Below are positions 28,120 to 40,807 of a DNA stretch of 64,000 nt, piece after piece; the stretch's first letter is position 1, and every line of letters starts with the position of its first letter. This DNA comes from Tetrahymena elliotti 4EA (lineage: Eukaryota > Ciliophora > Oligohymenophorea > Hymenostomatida > Tetrahymenidae), in NCBI GenBank assembly GCA_000231825.2, contig JH720330.1, forward strand, positions 593,086 through 657,085, in the 5' to 3' direction. Made by a program: the position numbers and the translations under genes. The notes below the pieces were generated by a model. That model saw only the letters and a list, made by a program, of their open reading frames with translations, made no database searches and was not told the DNA's origin.

Positions 28120-29460
28120 ATGAGAAATATGAAGTGATTCATCATATTGATTGTTTTTGCTTTAATAATTGCTGGCTCTTTTGCATTTAATCATGATAGC
28201 TAAAAGAAGTATTATGAGAGTCTACAAAATGCTTCAGATTAAGATCTTTTGAAACTATTTTCATCATATGTTTCTACCCTAACTAAGGCAGTGAGAGATT
28301 TTAACTATTTAAGAAAAGATTAACTAAGATTGTTAAGCATAATCTAAATCCTAATAAGAGGTATACTCAAAAATCACTAAATTTACTTTCTACCCAAAAG
28401 AAGAAATATCTAAGTTGAAGGGATCTTAAAGCTGCTCTGCAACTGCTAGAGAAAATATTCGTAATCTTTAAGCTTATAATCTAAGCGATATTCCAAATTA
28501 TGTAGATTGGAGAGAGAAAGGTGCTGTTTCTTCTGTTAAAGATTAGGATGCTGTTGGTGATAATAAATTTTAAATATAAATAAATTATTTTCGTTCTTTA
28601 AAAAAAAAAAAAATTTTTAAATAAAGATGATTGCGGTTCTTGCTGGACATTTTCTGCTACTGTAGCTATTGAATCTCACTTGGCTTTGAATATAGGAAAG
28701 GCTCCTTTGAATTTATCTTAGTAATAGTTAGTAGATTGTGCTGGTAAATTCAATAATCAAGGATGTGATGGTGGTTTGCCTTCAAGAGCCTTTGAATATA
28801 TTGCTTATGCAGGTGGTATAGAAAGTAAAAATTATTTTTGTTTTAAAATATATTTTATTTTATTTATTTTCTTCTATTTTTATTTATTTATTATAAATTT
28901 GGGTGTATTGATAATTTGAAAATTTTTTGTTTCCTTTATGATTACATTCAAAATATTAGTTTTTAGACTATTTAAAAATTTCATCATACTTAGCTAACAT
29001 AATTATTCAGCTGCATTACTTCTATCAGTGAAGAAATAGCTTCTATTTTAAATCAATATTGCCCTTAGATTTTTTGGAAAATTACAACAGTTTATTTGAT
29101 ACAAAAATATAAACTTTAAATTTTTTAAATAAAGCCAATCATGATTATCCTTACAAAAGAAGAAATGGTAAATGTAATTTCAAACCATCAAAGGTGGCAG
29201 CAAAAGTTAAAAGATCTTTCAATATTACTTTTTAAGATGAAAATGAGTTAATTTATCATTTAGCTAAAAATGGTCCAATTTCAATTGATGATTAATGTCT
29301 ACAGATCCTTAAGAAGTTAATCATGCTGTTTTAGCTGTAGGATATAATTTAACAGGTGGCTATTACATTGTAAAAAATAGTTGGGGCAAAGATTGGGGAA
29401 TGGTAACAATTTATAAGAATATACTAATTATGATCTCTAAGATGATGAAGATATCAGCAA
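28120..29460 (+). pseudogene. decayed papain-family cysteine protease paralogue
   Basis: This is a degenerate copy of the protease at 26000-27185. After ATG 28120 and a second in-frame ATG at 28129, a TGA at 28135-28137 blocks the signal peptide, which continues in the same frame (FIILIVFALIIAG). The frame then changes near 28290 and again near 28375 within the propeptide. The mature part is recognisable: [18 protein letters not shown] with the catalytic Cys (~28640), [16 protein letters not shown] and NSWGKDWG. Roughly 25 residues are missing before the catalytic His (near 29295), with a frame change at the join, and homology stops just after DWGM near 29400. The region between the second and third homologous blocks is longer than the matching intron in the intact gene. 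The remaining catalytic residues are conserved, so inactivation is probably recent. Confidence 0.85.
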
Positions 29461-29907
29461 TCAAGAATAAGAAAATGAGATTTAAAACTTTGGTTTTATC
29501 TACAATCATAGAAAAAGTAGAACAAATTAAATAAATATGATTAAAAATGAAATATTATTAAAAATTATTATAAATCATAATTTCTACATATATATATCTA
29601 CATTTTACATTTTATTTAAAAATAAAACATTTTTCTTTAGAACTACTCTTAAATAAAAAATTATTTGATTTGTTTTTTATTCATCTAAAATATCTTTATT
29701 TATTTAATTTTTTACAAAATAAAATTTTATCTTTTTAAATCTTTATCTATTTTTGTATTTTTGTGAAATAATGTATAAATAATGTTAAATAAATTAAAGC
29801 TTAAATACATAAACAAAAAGCTCGAAACAAGTATTGCAAACAAATTTTAATTTTTATATTGATTGGTAAAAACCGTAAAATTTTAAGTTAAAAATTATTG
29901 TAAATAA

Positions 29908-32786
29908 TCATAATGTATAGCTGTTCATAACTATTGAAATAAAGTGTTGCATTTCTTACTTTAGCTATTTATAAACTTAAAAAAAATAAAAAAACCTTTA
30001 AAAAATTAAGTAAAATTTACTTTGAATATTTTATTCATCATTAAGTAATTCAAATTCGATTAATTTTTCTTTGATTTCTCTCATTAATTATTACGCTCTT
30101 AAGACTAAAATATCATAGATTTATTATGATAATTTTATCTATGATATATTAAGTACAGATTCAATCAATCTAAGAGCAATTACAAGCTCTTTAGATAAAC
30201 TGTTTTACAATTTTACAAGATTATATATTCCTTACTCTACTGATCCTAGCATATTTTTATCAGAAAAACTATTATCTCTATTTAACTTACTAATTAAATC
30301 AGATAGCTTTTCAAATGAGTACAAAAAGTTAAGATGCTTTCTTAATACTTAAGCATGAATATCATGTTTATTGAAAACACATGCTTTACTTTCCAAACAA
30401 TCCACAATAGACTTTAAATCAATATCATTTTTCTAAAATAGTTAATTAACAATTAACTCCCTCAAATATTTATAATTTTCTTCTAATTGAGTAGGTGTCA
30501 ATATTTTTTTAGTGTCTTAATTTAATGGATGGATATATTCATCTATTTAGAAGTCAGCTAATTATATATAAAATTCTAGAGCTTTATGATATTAATTTTG
30601 CTATAATAAACTCATAGCTTTAGCTGATATTTAGCTTTTTATACTTTCATTTAGTATAGGGTCAAAATCTTTTTGCACATCTTGAACAATTTATGCAAAA
30701 TTGTTGATAGAATTACTTTTAGATATTAAAAGATCTTCAAAGGTTTAAATATGATTGGTTTTTTTTTCTTTTATATCAACTCTCTCTAAAAAGTTATTTA
30801 TGTATATGCTCATAATCTAATAATCAAAAGCATCATTTTGTAGATACTATAAAAACCTAAACTAAGTTTCCTCTCTGTAGTTCTATATTTTAAAAATTAT
30901 TTTCAAAAATTAAACATTTTTCTCTTTAAAATTTAATTTTAAACTAATAAAAGATTGACTTCTAAATATAAAAATTTAAATTCATGAAATGTTTATTTTT
31001 AATATTTTAAATATCTTTTATTGGCATCAATCTATTGCTTGAGCAAATGCTTAAAAATAAATTCTAAAGCTATGGTATAAAAGTATTTCAGTTTTTGTTT
31101 TTTTTTACTGTAAAATTATTTCATGATACTTTGCTTTTGTTTTTAAAAGTATGAAATTAAAATTTATTACTCTTTTTAATTAATCATATATCGGAGTTTA
31201 TTCTTCAAATGTAATATTAACAGTTTATAAGACATCTATTAAATGGAAAAAGTGGAAAGGTGGTAAAATATCTTGAGCTCTTTAGATACTAGCAAAACAA
31301 TCTATTTAAGTAACTAAGAAATAAAACATCTGCTAGGTTGAGCCTTAGCTTTCCTCAATAGAATTTTAGTAACTAGTAGTAAGTTGAATAAATATATTTT
31401 AAAATCAATTTAAATTTTACCACTAATAAATTTGATTGTTAAGCTAGTCAATAGTGAAAATAGGGTTTGCAAAAAGTATATAAAAAATAACAAAAGAAAT
31501 CCAGTCTTATTAACAGAGATTAAATATAAACTGAATGTTACCACTGAGCACCTATAAAAAGAAGTAAAGTTAGGACTATTAATTAACGTTCTTGCTAATT
31601 TCCTATCTAATTAACAATTAAATTTATTAAAATAATAATTACTCATATTTATTACATTCTTTATTTGAATTCTTCATGTCTCCTTATAAAATCTTGCTTT
31701 GGAATTAGTCTTGCATCTTAACCTTTAAAAAAGTATTTCTTCATTTTCAAAGCATCCTTTTGTTCAAATAATTAAATAATTTTAAGTCCAAAATCAATTT
31801 TAAAATTTAATTAAGTAGATTATAATTTAAACTAAAGAAGACATACAATAATATTTAGAATGATCCTTTTGTCATAATCTCTCTAGTTTTCGAGCAAAGA
31901 TATTACTTCACTTATTTTCAAAAATTTTAATTAGTGATAAATCTAGGTCCAACAATCAAATTATAGAACATCTAGGTGTATTTTATTATCCAATCTTTCT
32001 AAATACAAATTAAGTAGTGTAACAATCATTTCTGATTTCGAAAATGGTTATTTGGTTATTTTTGATCTTTGCTTCTCCAACTTAAGGTTCTTGATAAAAT
32101 CATAGTATATTAAGCTTATCTAATAAATAGATAAATAAATAAATAATGAACTACAATCAAACTTAACATAATACTTACTACTGCTGCATCTAATTATTAT
32201 TTAGACCATAAATTCATTTCTGAGTATATGTATTTTCTAAACACTTCTATATAGTTTTCTAAAGCCTATATTGAAATATCATGATACTTTATCATAAAAT
32301 TTTGTTCAATCTCAGATTTACTAATTATTTTATAAATAAGAAGATTTAAAGTTATTTTTATTCTTTAAAAATGCTAATAATACCTATTCTAATTATTAAA
32401 ATCTTTTTTAATTTCATCTGTTTTTTTATTAATGAAATCTTCATCTATTTTCTATCTTTCTTGATGAAATTTTTAGAATACTTCACTGAATTCTTTTACC
32501 ATCTATTAAATTATAAATATTAATAAAATGGATATTAGAAATGACTTTCAATAAAACTGATTTAATTCTAAAGCTGTTTTAAAAGGTATACATCTCTAAA
32601 CGAAGGTTGTATAGTTTCCTAGAAGTATAAATTAACAGACTATCCTTTTTTACTTTTTGCAATATTTTATTTATTGTTTTAGTCATAAACAAATAATTGA
32701 TTGTCTACTCCCCAACAAAATAAAACAGGTTTATCAGTAGAATTCTTATTTTTAATATTAATCAACATATTTCTTTCAGGTATCAT
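29908..32786 (-). CDS. alpha-helical protein, family not recognised
   Basis: This gene has several exons. The chosen start is ATG 32786 (MIPERNMLINIKNK), just after an AG that could also be an intron end, so an upstream exon is possible. The end is TGA 29910-29908. The N-terminus has KPVLFCWGVDNQLFVYDQ and SFRDVYLLKQL. The rest is mainly long amphipathic helices without membrane segments, for example TALEFYIQ-like and LRKHLNFLYSFEKL blocks. Introns are inferred near 32520, 32110-32180, 31600-31650, 31380-31425 and 30885-30960. A nine-A run near 31110 requires a one-base shift to join two good frames. Overall it resembles a soluble helical scaffold or tethering subunit, but I cannot name it. 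It lies downstream of, and in the same direction as, the NOG2 gene. Confidence 0.7.
30110..30147. repeat. 11-nt inverted repeat inside a coding exon
   Basis: Perfect arms ATATCATAGAT (30110-30120) and ATCTATGATAT (30137-30147) flank a 16-nt loop. It lies within the last exon of the 29908-32786 gene, so it may be only a chance product of AT-rich codons. It could form an mRNA hairpin. Confidence 0.5.
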
Positions 32787-33241
32787 CTCACTCTGTAATA
32801 TTTTTTTTTTCAATCAAGCTACAATACTAATTATTTTATTTTTAAATACTCTAAATTGTTAAAAATAAAGCTAAATGAACTTAATTGTTTATTAGAATCT
32901 TTAAAATTAATTTTCAAACTTAAAATTAGTCACAAAAAAAAGATTAAAATTTAATTAAGACTTTAAGACACGTAAAATATAAATAATTTAATAGCTAGCT
33001 AAATATCTTACTAAATCAATATTATATATTGAATAATATCAAATAAAATAAGATTTTAATTTTTTGATGTTTCAACATTTTTTTATTATTGTTTTATTTA
33101 TTACAGAAAAAGAATGATAAAATTTTATTAACTTTTAGATAAATTATCAAATTATGAAAACTATTACTTATAATGAATTAATATATATTACAATTAATTT
33201 GAGATATTTATTATTTTTCATTTTATTATATTGAAATTAAA

Positions 33242-35557
33242 TCATTCGTCTTACATTTCTTGACTTTATTCATCGCCATCTTCTCCTTCTATATCTTCTT
33301 CTTTTTCATCATCATCATCGTCTCCTTCTTCATCTTCTTCAATTTCTTCATCATCTTCAGCTTGAATATCATTTTCATTAGCTTCTTTTATATCTTTATT
33401 TATGTCATTTGCTAATCTTTCCTTATACTATTCATTGGTTTCTTAAATAACCTTATCTTCTATTTCCTTATTAACTTCTTCTATGGCTTTTGCATCAATA
33501 TTTTCTTCACCAATTTTAGCTGTTTCAATTTTATTTTTATTCATTTCTTCATCAGGTTTGTAATCAGGAGGGAAACTAAAGTATGGAATAACACCTCTTT
33601 ACCAATCCATGATAACAATTTTAGCAACTGTGATAATATCAGGTTCACCACCCTAATGTTTTACAAATAAATTTAATTAAAAATATCTAATTTAAAATAT
33701 GATGTTAATTATAATTAAAATAACCACAAGAAATTTAAAATATATTTAATATAAAATTTTACCTTTTTAAGTTTACCCTTTTTGACAGCTAATTTTTCCA
33801 AGAAATCTTAGTCATCTTCCCATTCATTAACACCATAAGTCTTTTTAATGTGAATAGGATTAGTTTTTTAAAGAATAACGTGAATATAGAAAGTAGGATC
33901 ATCAATTTTTTCAGCACGAATACAACCTTTAAGAACAACTTCAACATCATCTCTACCATCATGATAGTAAACAACACCAGGACAATCGATAAGATAAATT
34001 CTTTTTGTTAAGGTGATATATTACCAAACACGAGTTTCACCAGGAATAGGAGCACTCTTACATACTTTCTTTTACTTTAAAGAGTTAATGATAGAAGATT
34101 TACCAACATTAGGGTAACCAATAAAACCAACAGAAATATGCTTTTTATCTTTGTGGATATTATCATATTGTCTCAACAAGTTAATGAGAGAACCTTTACC
34201 GAAAGGATTATTTAAAGAAGCATGATAGGCAATTGTAGGAAATTCTTTATTTAAGTATCTTAACCATTTAGTCTATTATTAAAACAAGAAATTAGTTTCA
34301 AAACTAAAAAGTGAAAATCATAATTAATTTGAAATATTCTATTTATTGAATAGGATGATAAAATCTTCATTTTGTTTATTTTTGCTTGCTAATTTGGCTT
34401 AAAAATTTAATAACTTACTGTTAACCAAGTAGGAATCAAATCACACTTATTCATAACAAAAACTAAATGCTTGTAAGGGCAATTCTTCTTAATATGTTCT
34501 TCAACGTGCTTTGAACGAGTACCCATAGGATTTCTAGCATCTAAAATTTAAACAATAACATCGGAAGCATCAAGTACTTTATATAATTCTTCCCAAATTC
34601 TTCTAGATTAACCTGCTTCCATACGTCTGTCTCTGCATTCATTCTTAAAGTCTAACATCTTTTTTTAACAAGTAAATTAAATTTTTGTTGCTTTATTAAG
34701 TTATTTTATTTTACTTGATGCTTATTTAAATCTTAATCTTTTTTAGGATCATACTTTTCATCATTTTCCTCAACTTGTTATATCAAATCTTCATATGAGT
34801 AAGAGCTTGTTTTAACTCTCTTTCTACTAGCCTTAGGTCCAAAAGTATCCTATAAATAACAAAAGTTATTCAGATAAAATATTTATTTTGATCAAATATT
34901 CTCTAACAAAACCTAAAACTACTTTTTATTAGAATCATATCTTCTTTCTTTTAAATATCTATTTGTAAATTAAAAAAATATTGAATTTCTTACTTCATAT
35001 TTTTCAATATCTAAGATGTTCATTTTAGTTTCATTGTTGGCATCAGTAAGAAGAGAGATAGGGAGCTTCTTAGATTTGACAAGAACGTGACGGGGATCAT
35101 TAGACTTCTATGCCATTTCAACTCTAAATCTTTCTAAACTCTTTTAATCAATAGTTCTAACAGGACCAAACCACTTTCTATCAGGTTCTATTCTAGAGGG
35201 ACCAGATGGTTGTTTATTCATAGCTTCACTATTAAAAATTAAAAAATAGGGTTAAATATGATAAAAAATTAGTAAAATGAGAAAATTAATCTAAATCTGA
35301 TGAAGTATATTTAGAGTGAAATATTTTATAAAGATTAAAATATATAATAATTACTAATTAGGCTTTTCTTTCATCATATTCAAACGCTTAATAGCATTTT
35401 TAGTACGTACGTGAGTCCATTTACCTTCTCCCATACCAGGTAACTTTCTATTAGGATTGTCGGAGTTATTGGACTTTGATGGCTTCTTTTGGCTAGATTG
35501 CCACTTCTTTTTCATTTTATCTGCATGCTTAGTACTCTTTGAAATTTTTTTAACCAT
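33242..35557 (-). CDS. NOG2: nucleolar GTPase NOG2/NGP1 (60S ribosome assembly)
   Basis: This is the circularly permuted GTPase that checks late nuclear maturation of the 60S ribosomal subunit. The start is ATG 35557 ([14 protein letters not shown]), a basic N-terminus with [18 protein letters not shown]. Intron 1 is 35229-35354; exon 2 has [11 protein letters not shown] and ends at 34994. Later exons carry DARNPMGTR and the G4 motif VFVMNKCD near 34450, before G1 GYPNVGKSS near 34110 and G3 DCPG near 33985. This G4-G1-G3 order is diagnostic of the YlqF/YawG family. The C-terminus is strongly acidic (runs of Asp/Glu) and ends at TGA 33244-33242. About five introns are present. Residue order and length fit NOG2 rather than LSG1 or GNL1. 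It is expected to be a nucleolar/nuclear housekeeping gene. Confidence 0.93.
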
Positions 35558-37454
35558 TTCTAAATGTTTATTTTGCTATATAATGAATGTTTTATTAATA
35601 TTATTTGCAATTATTGCTACTATCAATATATTGAATTTTTAATATATTTATAAATCCTTATTAACCGATATTATATATTCAATTTTGATATTGTTAATTT
35701 GAGCAAAATTTAATAACTCTTCTTACCATCTCTATACAAATTAATTAATTTTTGCAAAAATTTTAATTTTACGGCTAAATTTGTTAACTACTTCATCAAT
35801 TAAATTCACCCCTTAAATCAAATATTTGTATCTTGTAATTGGACTCAAAACTTATTGATTATTTCTACCTATATTTATTATTATTCTTTCATTTTACTGC
35901 TACTAATTCCTTATTTCTATTTCTTATTATAGAACATAATACATAATATTTTTTTTTGTTTATCAACAATACTTTTTTATTTTAATAGATTTTATTTATA
36001 ATTTGATTATATTTTTCAGAATAATTTAATTCATTTATTTTAAATTCAAAAATATCATCTTTTTATAAAAACAAAGATGAACAAATTAAATTTCCTCAAA
36101 ATTGCTATTAAATATTATCTTTTTTTTTAATTAGTTTAACAATAATAAAATAAAACATTTAAATCTATTTCATCTTTTTTACTCAACAAAATTCTCATTA
36201 AGAGTAAAATTTTAATTAAATCTAAATAATTAATTCTTCCTTAATTTTGAAATAATAAAACAACTAAAGATAAAAACTTAAAAAAAAATTTGTTTTATTT
36301 TTTAATTCTAAATATCATTAAAAAAAATAATTTTAAAATAATTTACAAATTTTTGAATTTTAAATTTAAGCTATTTGTTTAATATTTGAAATATTTTTTT
36401 AATATAAAAATTAAGTTGATTATTTAATTTCAAATCTTAATCATTCATTTGAAATTGACAAATGTGTTTGAGGAATAATTATTTTAATATTAAAAATAAA
36501 TTTATCTAAAAAGTTTAACAAATCTAATAAATAAAATTAAATTGAGTATGTTTCTTTAAATAAATCACAATCAAAGGCAGTTAAAATGTTTAAAAATTGA
36601 ATGGTGTTATTTTTAAATAATTAATGATAGTTTATTTAAATTTTCTACAATGGTTAAACACTTTTTAGCTTACGAAGTAAAAAAAAATAGAAAATATACA
36701 AAGAAAGACATAAAGAAAGAAATATCAAATTTTAATCAAAATTGTATTTTGATATTAGTAAATTTTAAATAATCTTAAATTAGAATAGAAGAAATAAAGA
36801 TTGTTTAACTTTTTCCATTCTTCTTTTTATATTCTGGATATTTTCTTAGTTTATTTTGAGAAAATTAAAAGTTTTCTAAAAACAATTGGAGTAAAAATTA
36901 ATTAATTTATTTTTCATCAATTTTTAACATTACTAACCCAAACAAATTATTACAAAAAATAAAAAACTAAGCTTCGTTCACTATTAACAAAAAAATAATT
37001 GCATATTTATTGATTGTTTTTATGCATAAGTTCATTATTTTTTGTAATTTATTCAATATAAATGTTTACAAATTTATTTACTTGTAAAAACCATAGAAAA
37101 ATCTAAATAAAAATACAAATAGTAAGCGATGACGAGTGTAATGAAAGTGAAAAATTACATTTTTAAAATATTAGAATAATATGCAATACAAAAATATGGA
37201 TAATAAATGAAATTTTATTGTGGTTATAGTGAGATAAAATAATGAATAAATAAATAAAATAAGTGATTATATAGTTATTATAGAGTTGTGAAAAGAAATA
37301 TTTAAGCCAATCAAATCTTGGAGAATTTGTAATTAAGTAATTTGATTTGTAGATAGATCTGCTTTTTTTTGTAAACAGGCATTTTTTAAAAGTCTTTTGT
37401 ATCAATTTAATGATGTATTTTAAGTTTAGTAGGGTTATAGTGAATTTGTAAAGT
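35558..37454. other. intergenic region, nothing clear
   Basis: About 1.9 kb of AT-rich DNA with many homopolymer runs lies upstream of NOG2. It should contain the NOG2 promoter and the 3' end of the next minus-strand gene. No coding frame with protein-like composition, RNA or repeat is seen. Confidence 0.6.
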
Positions 37455-38252
37455 TCATTAAAGTAAAATAAAATGTTGGTTGAATGCATCAGTATTTTTA
37501 TTATTGTTATCAATCATGTTTTATTTACCGCATTGCTAGTAGTTATTGTTATTGCCGCTGCAACTATAGAATTACTAATTTTCTTAGCTTTATTGATGAT
37601 GTTATTCATAATCTATTTAAAGAAAATCGTCAAATAATTCTTATGAGTTTTAGCATGAGTTGTTGTCCAATTCGAAATCAATTAATATTTCCTTAGTTTC
37701 AAAATCAAAAATATCTTTTTCTTCTTGACTTGTTTATTAGCTTTCATTTTTATTTAAATCTGTTTATTTTTCTTCAACAGTAGGTTGCTCGAAGATATTC
37801 ATTTCGTTTAAGTTATTACTTTATTGGGTTTGATTAAGATTAGTATTTAATTAATGTTCAGACTACTCATAATTAAAGTATTCTTTTAAAACTTGGGAGT
37901 TTTTGACTAGATCACTGGCAAGATTAAAGGAGATATTGTCTTAGTTATCTATCAGGAATTATTTTAAGCGCTTTTAGCAGCTCTTGAAATTCATTCTGAG
38001 AATATCCATGACACTTATTTAACCTAGAATGAAATTAATCTTTCCGCCATTCTAAGAAAGCAATAGCTGAGATTTAATGAGCTAAATATCTAATTACAAA
38101 CAAGGAATATAGTTATCAATGTTGAGGTTAAAAACTTGAAAAATTTTGATTCTCCAGTCATTAACACACTAAATCATAGAGAATTAGCTATCTAAAAACT
38201 TCTATCCTTAGTTTTCAGCATTAAAAAATGTCTCTTAACTAATGATTTACAT
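37455..38252 (-). CDS. Q/N-rich protein of unknown function
   Basis: A single frame of 265 codons runs from ATG 38252 (MQIISQETFFNAENQ) to TGA 37457-37455. Residues ~20-110 are mixed and fold-like (VNDWRIKIFQVFNLNIDN; then NFILGQISVMDILRMNF). From about residue 130 the protein becomes low-complexity, rich in Gln, Asn, Glu and Ser with an acidic patch (EEKDIFDFETKEI), and ends in Asn/Gln clusters, a prion-like or disordered tail. The open frame continues upstream of the chosen ATG to about 38340 without another ATG, so a short upstream exon is possible. No membrane segment or catalytic motif is visible. Codon content is clearly coding-like, unlike the short overlapping frames in other registers. 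Confidence 0.75.
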
Positions 38253-40807
38253 GGGCGATATTAAATTATTGAAGTTATAAAAGGTATTTTAGGGAGTTAA
38301 AAGGTAGATCTTATATAAAAAAGAATATCTTAGAATGGTTTATATTTTTCTTTTTTTTTTCTTTTTTTATTAAATTAATTAATTCTTATTTTAATCGATT
38401 TCTCTGATATTTCTATGCAAAAAGTTTTTCATTAGACAGATTTTAAAAATCAATCAAATCCCCACTTAAGAAACTCAGTGTAAATAGTATCAAATATTTT
38501 TTTATATAATTATTTAATATTGCAGCATTACAAACACTCGAAAGAAAAAAAAACAGGTTTTAAGCTATTTATACCATTATATTATTTTTTACCCACTTTA
38601 TTATTGTCTATTCTTGTTTTTATAAATAATTACATTACCAAAAAACTAACAAAAAATCAAACAACCCAAAAAAATGAAAATTTGAAAATGGTAACTTTCA
38701 AAATAAATAAAAAATAATACCTGTTGAAGGATTGGAGCAAATTTTGAGAGATCCAAATATGAGAAGTGTAATAAATTGATTGTTGATTGCTTTATTTTAG
38801 AAAATCTAAAAAAAAGCAGTTAAAAATTTTATGCCAAACAAATTCTGATTATTATTTCAATGAGTAATGATAAAGAAAACTGATAAAAACTTATAAGTCC
38901 TTTGGATATTCATATAGAATTAAAATAATATTTTTTTGTAAGTTAATTATCTGAGAAATTTACTTACTCTTTGCTTTTGATAAAAATAACCATATGTAAG
39001 CCATTTAATTTTAGATTAATGTTCTAAATTTCCAAAACCCACAATAGATTTCTCGAAAAATTCTAAAATTCTTTTCTGATTATTTCTAACTCTCTTACCT
39101 CTCCTACAAATTCCTAATGTATTCTTTAAAATATTTCTTGCAATTCCTAAAGTTTCGATTGATATAAATCAAACACTTGTCTATTTTTAGTTGTTAATAC
39201 AAATTTATTTTCAAATACATCTAAGATCATTAATAATAATCTATTGAAAACTCATTTTCCTCTAAAAAACACAAACGATTAAAAATATTCAATTAAATAA
39301 TTATTCAAATAGATAATTAATTTTTTTCTTACATATGTATTTTTGAATTTTGCGTTGTTAATTTATTTTTTCTTTTTTTTTCACTGTAATAACATCTCAT
39401 TTACTAATGAAAAGCAATCAAATCTAATTAAAAACATATTTCATTTAGATTTCATCTAAATAATGCCATTTGAAATTCTTTCTCATAGAAAAATGATAGT
39501 ACCTAAAAATATAGCAATTTATTAACTTACTTTTGAAATATTGAATTTAGAAAATAGAAAATAATTTTAAAAAAGAAAGTTATAAAATTGATTTAAAAGT
39601 TAATATAGAAATATCAAGCTAACACATATTTAATTAGTAAATATAGTCTGATTTACTATTTTCCTAAAACAAATTGATTATGTAAACGAAATTAAGAAAA
39701 TTTGTAATTTACTAATGATTTCTGTTTTGATTTCAAGTAATTTAACATTCATACGGATTACTAATTCAAGATTTGATTTAATTACAAAAAAAAAATGATT
39801 GGCTATGAGGGAAAGTTACTCACATTCTAATGAATTAAACATTTTAAAAATATTAAAATACTCGATTTTTAAAATAGGAGACACTTATTTATAGATTTTT
39901 CTATTTAATACAATAGATTTAATTTTCATTAATTTGACTCTTTTTTTTATACTGAGGCTATAGATATTTAAACTTAACGAGTTGCTATAAAAACATAGTT
40001 CTACTAAAAATTGTTTTCTTCAAATAAAATAGACAAAATTTAATTGGTTATCATACATAAGATATACTATTTATTTAGATTCTAGAATCTTCAAATGAAT
40101 TGTATAAATTTATTTATTTCTTTCTCTCTCTCTCTGTTTACTAATTGAATACCCTAATAAAATTAAAATTTTGAAAGCTTTCGATTCTTTAACAATCGAA
40201 ATTTCTAAAATTTTGCGGTTAAAGCATAATGATTTAAAACCAATTAATATTTTATCCACAAATGACTAAGAAATACTGTTTAAAAAATTTTAAATTCTTT
40301 TTTCTATTTTAAAAGAAAATTCAAATAAAATATTATGAAAACAGTTTTCTATTCCAATAAAATTAAATATTGTAAGCAATATAAACAAGTTCCGATAAAG
40401 ATGTGTTCAACTGACAATTTTTCTTAAAAATCTGGTAGTATAGGCAGTTTAGTGTTGTGAAACTATTTCTAAAAATATAGCTAATTATAAAAAATGATAT
40501 AATTGTATAGGTTTTGTTTGGTAAATATCAAAGAACACTTTTACTTGGATGGCTTGATTTTTTTTACTTTTTACTTTCTTTTATCCAATAACTCAAAAAT
40601 AAATAAAAAATTATTTTTCTATTAATAAATAAGAAAAAATTCCTTTAAAATTTAAAAATATGAAAAATAAGAAAAAATTTGAATAATAGAGAAAGTAACT
40701 GAGAGTATATTTTAAATTTAGTTTAGATTTGTTTCAAAAGAAGAAAGAATAATTATATATTATTATATTAGTTAAAAATAAATGTTTAATATGTATTAGA
40801 ACTTTCT
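38253..40807. other. 2.5 kb intergenic region, nothing clear
   Basis: This long AT-rich gap separates two minus-strand genes. I find no frame with convincing protein composition; a 38520-38717 frame is discussed under rejected items. A short CT microsatellite lies at 40123-40135. No RNA gene is recognised. Confidence 0.6.
40123..40135. repeat. short CT dinucleotide run
   Basis: Six CT units plus a C in an intergenic gap. It is minor and of no clear function. Confidence 0.8.

Noticed and set aside
32128..32150. TAAATAGATAAATAAATAAATAA tandem-like run
   Set aside because: A short, imperfect AT microsatellite inside an inferred intron, typical of the background.
37163..37696. Two overlapping short frames (37163-37513 minus and 37484-37696 plus)
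   Set aside because: They overlap or sit opposite the 37455-38252 gene, whose frame has far better composition and a clear TGA; these are Ile/Leu/Tyr/Cys-rich shadows or 3' flank.
38520..38717. A 65-codon plus-strand frame with a hydrophobic middle
   Set aside because: It has no ATG at its start (a TTG), no family and chance-length size in one-stop AT-rich DNA.
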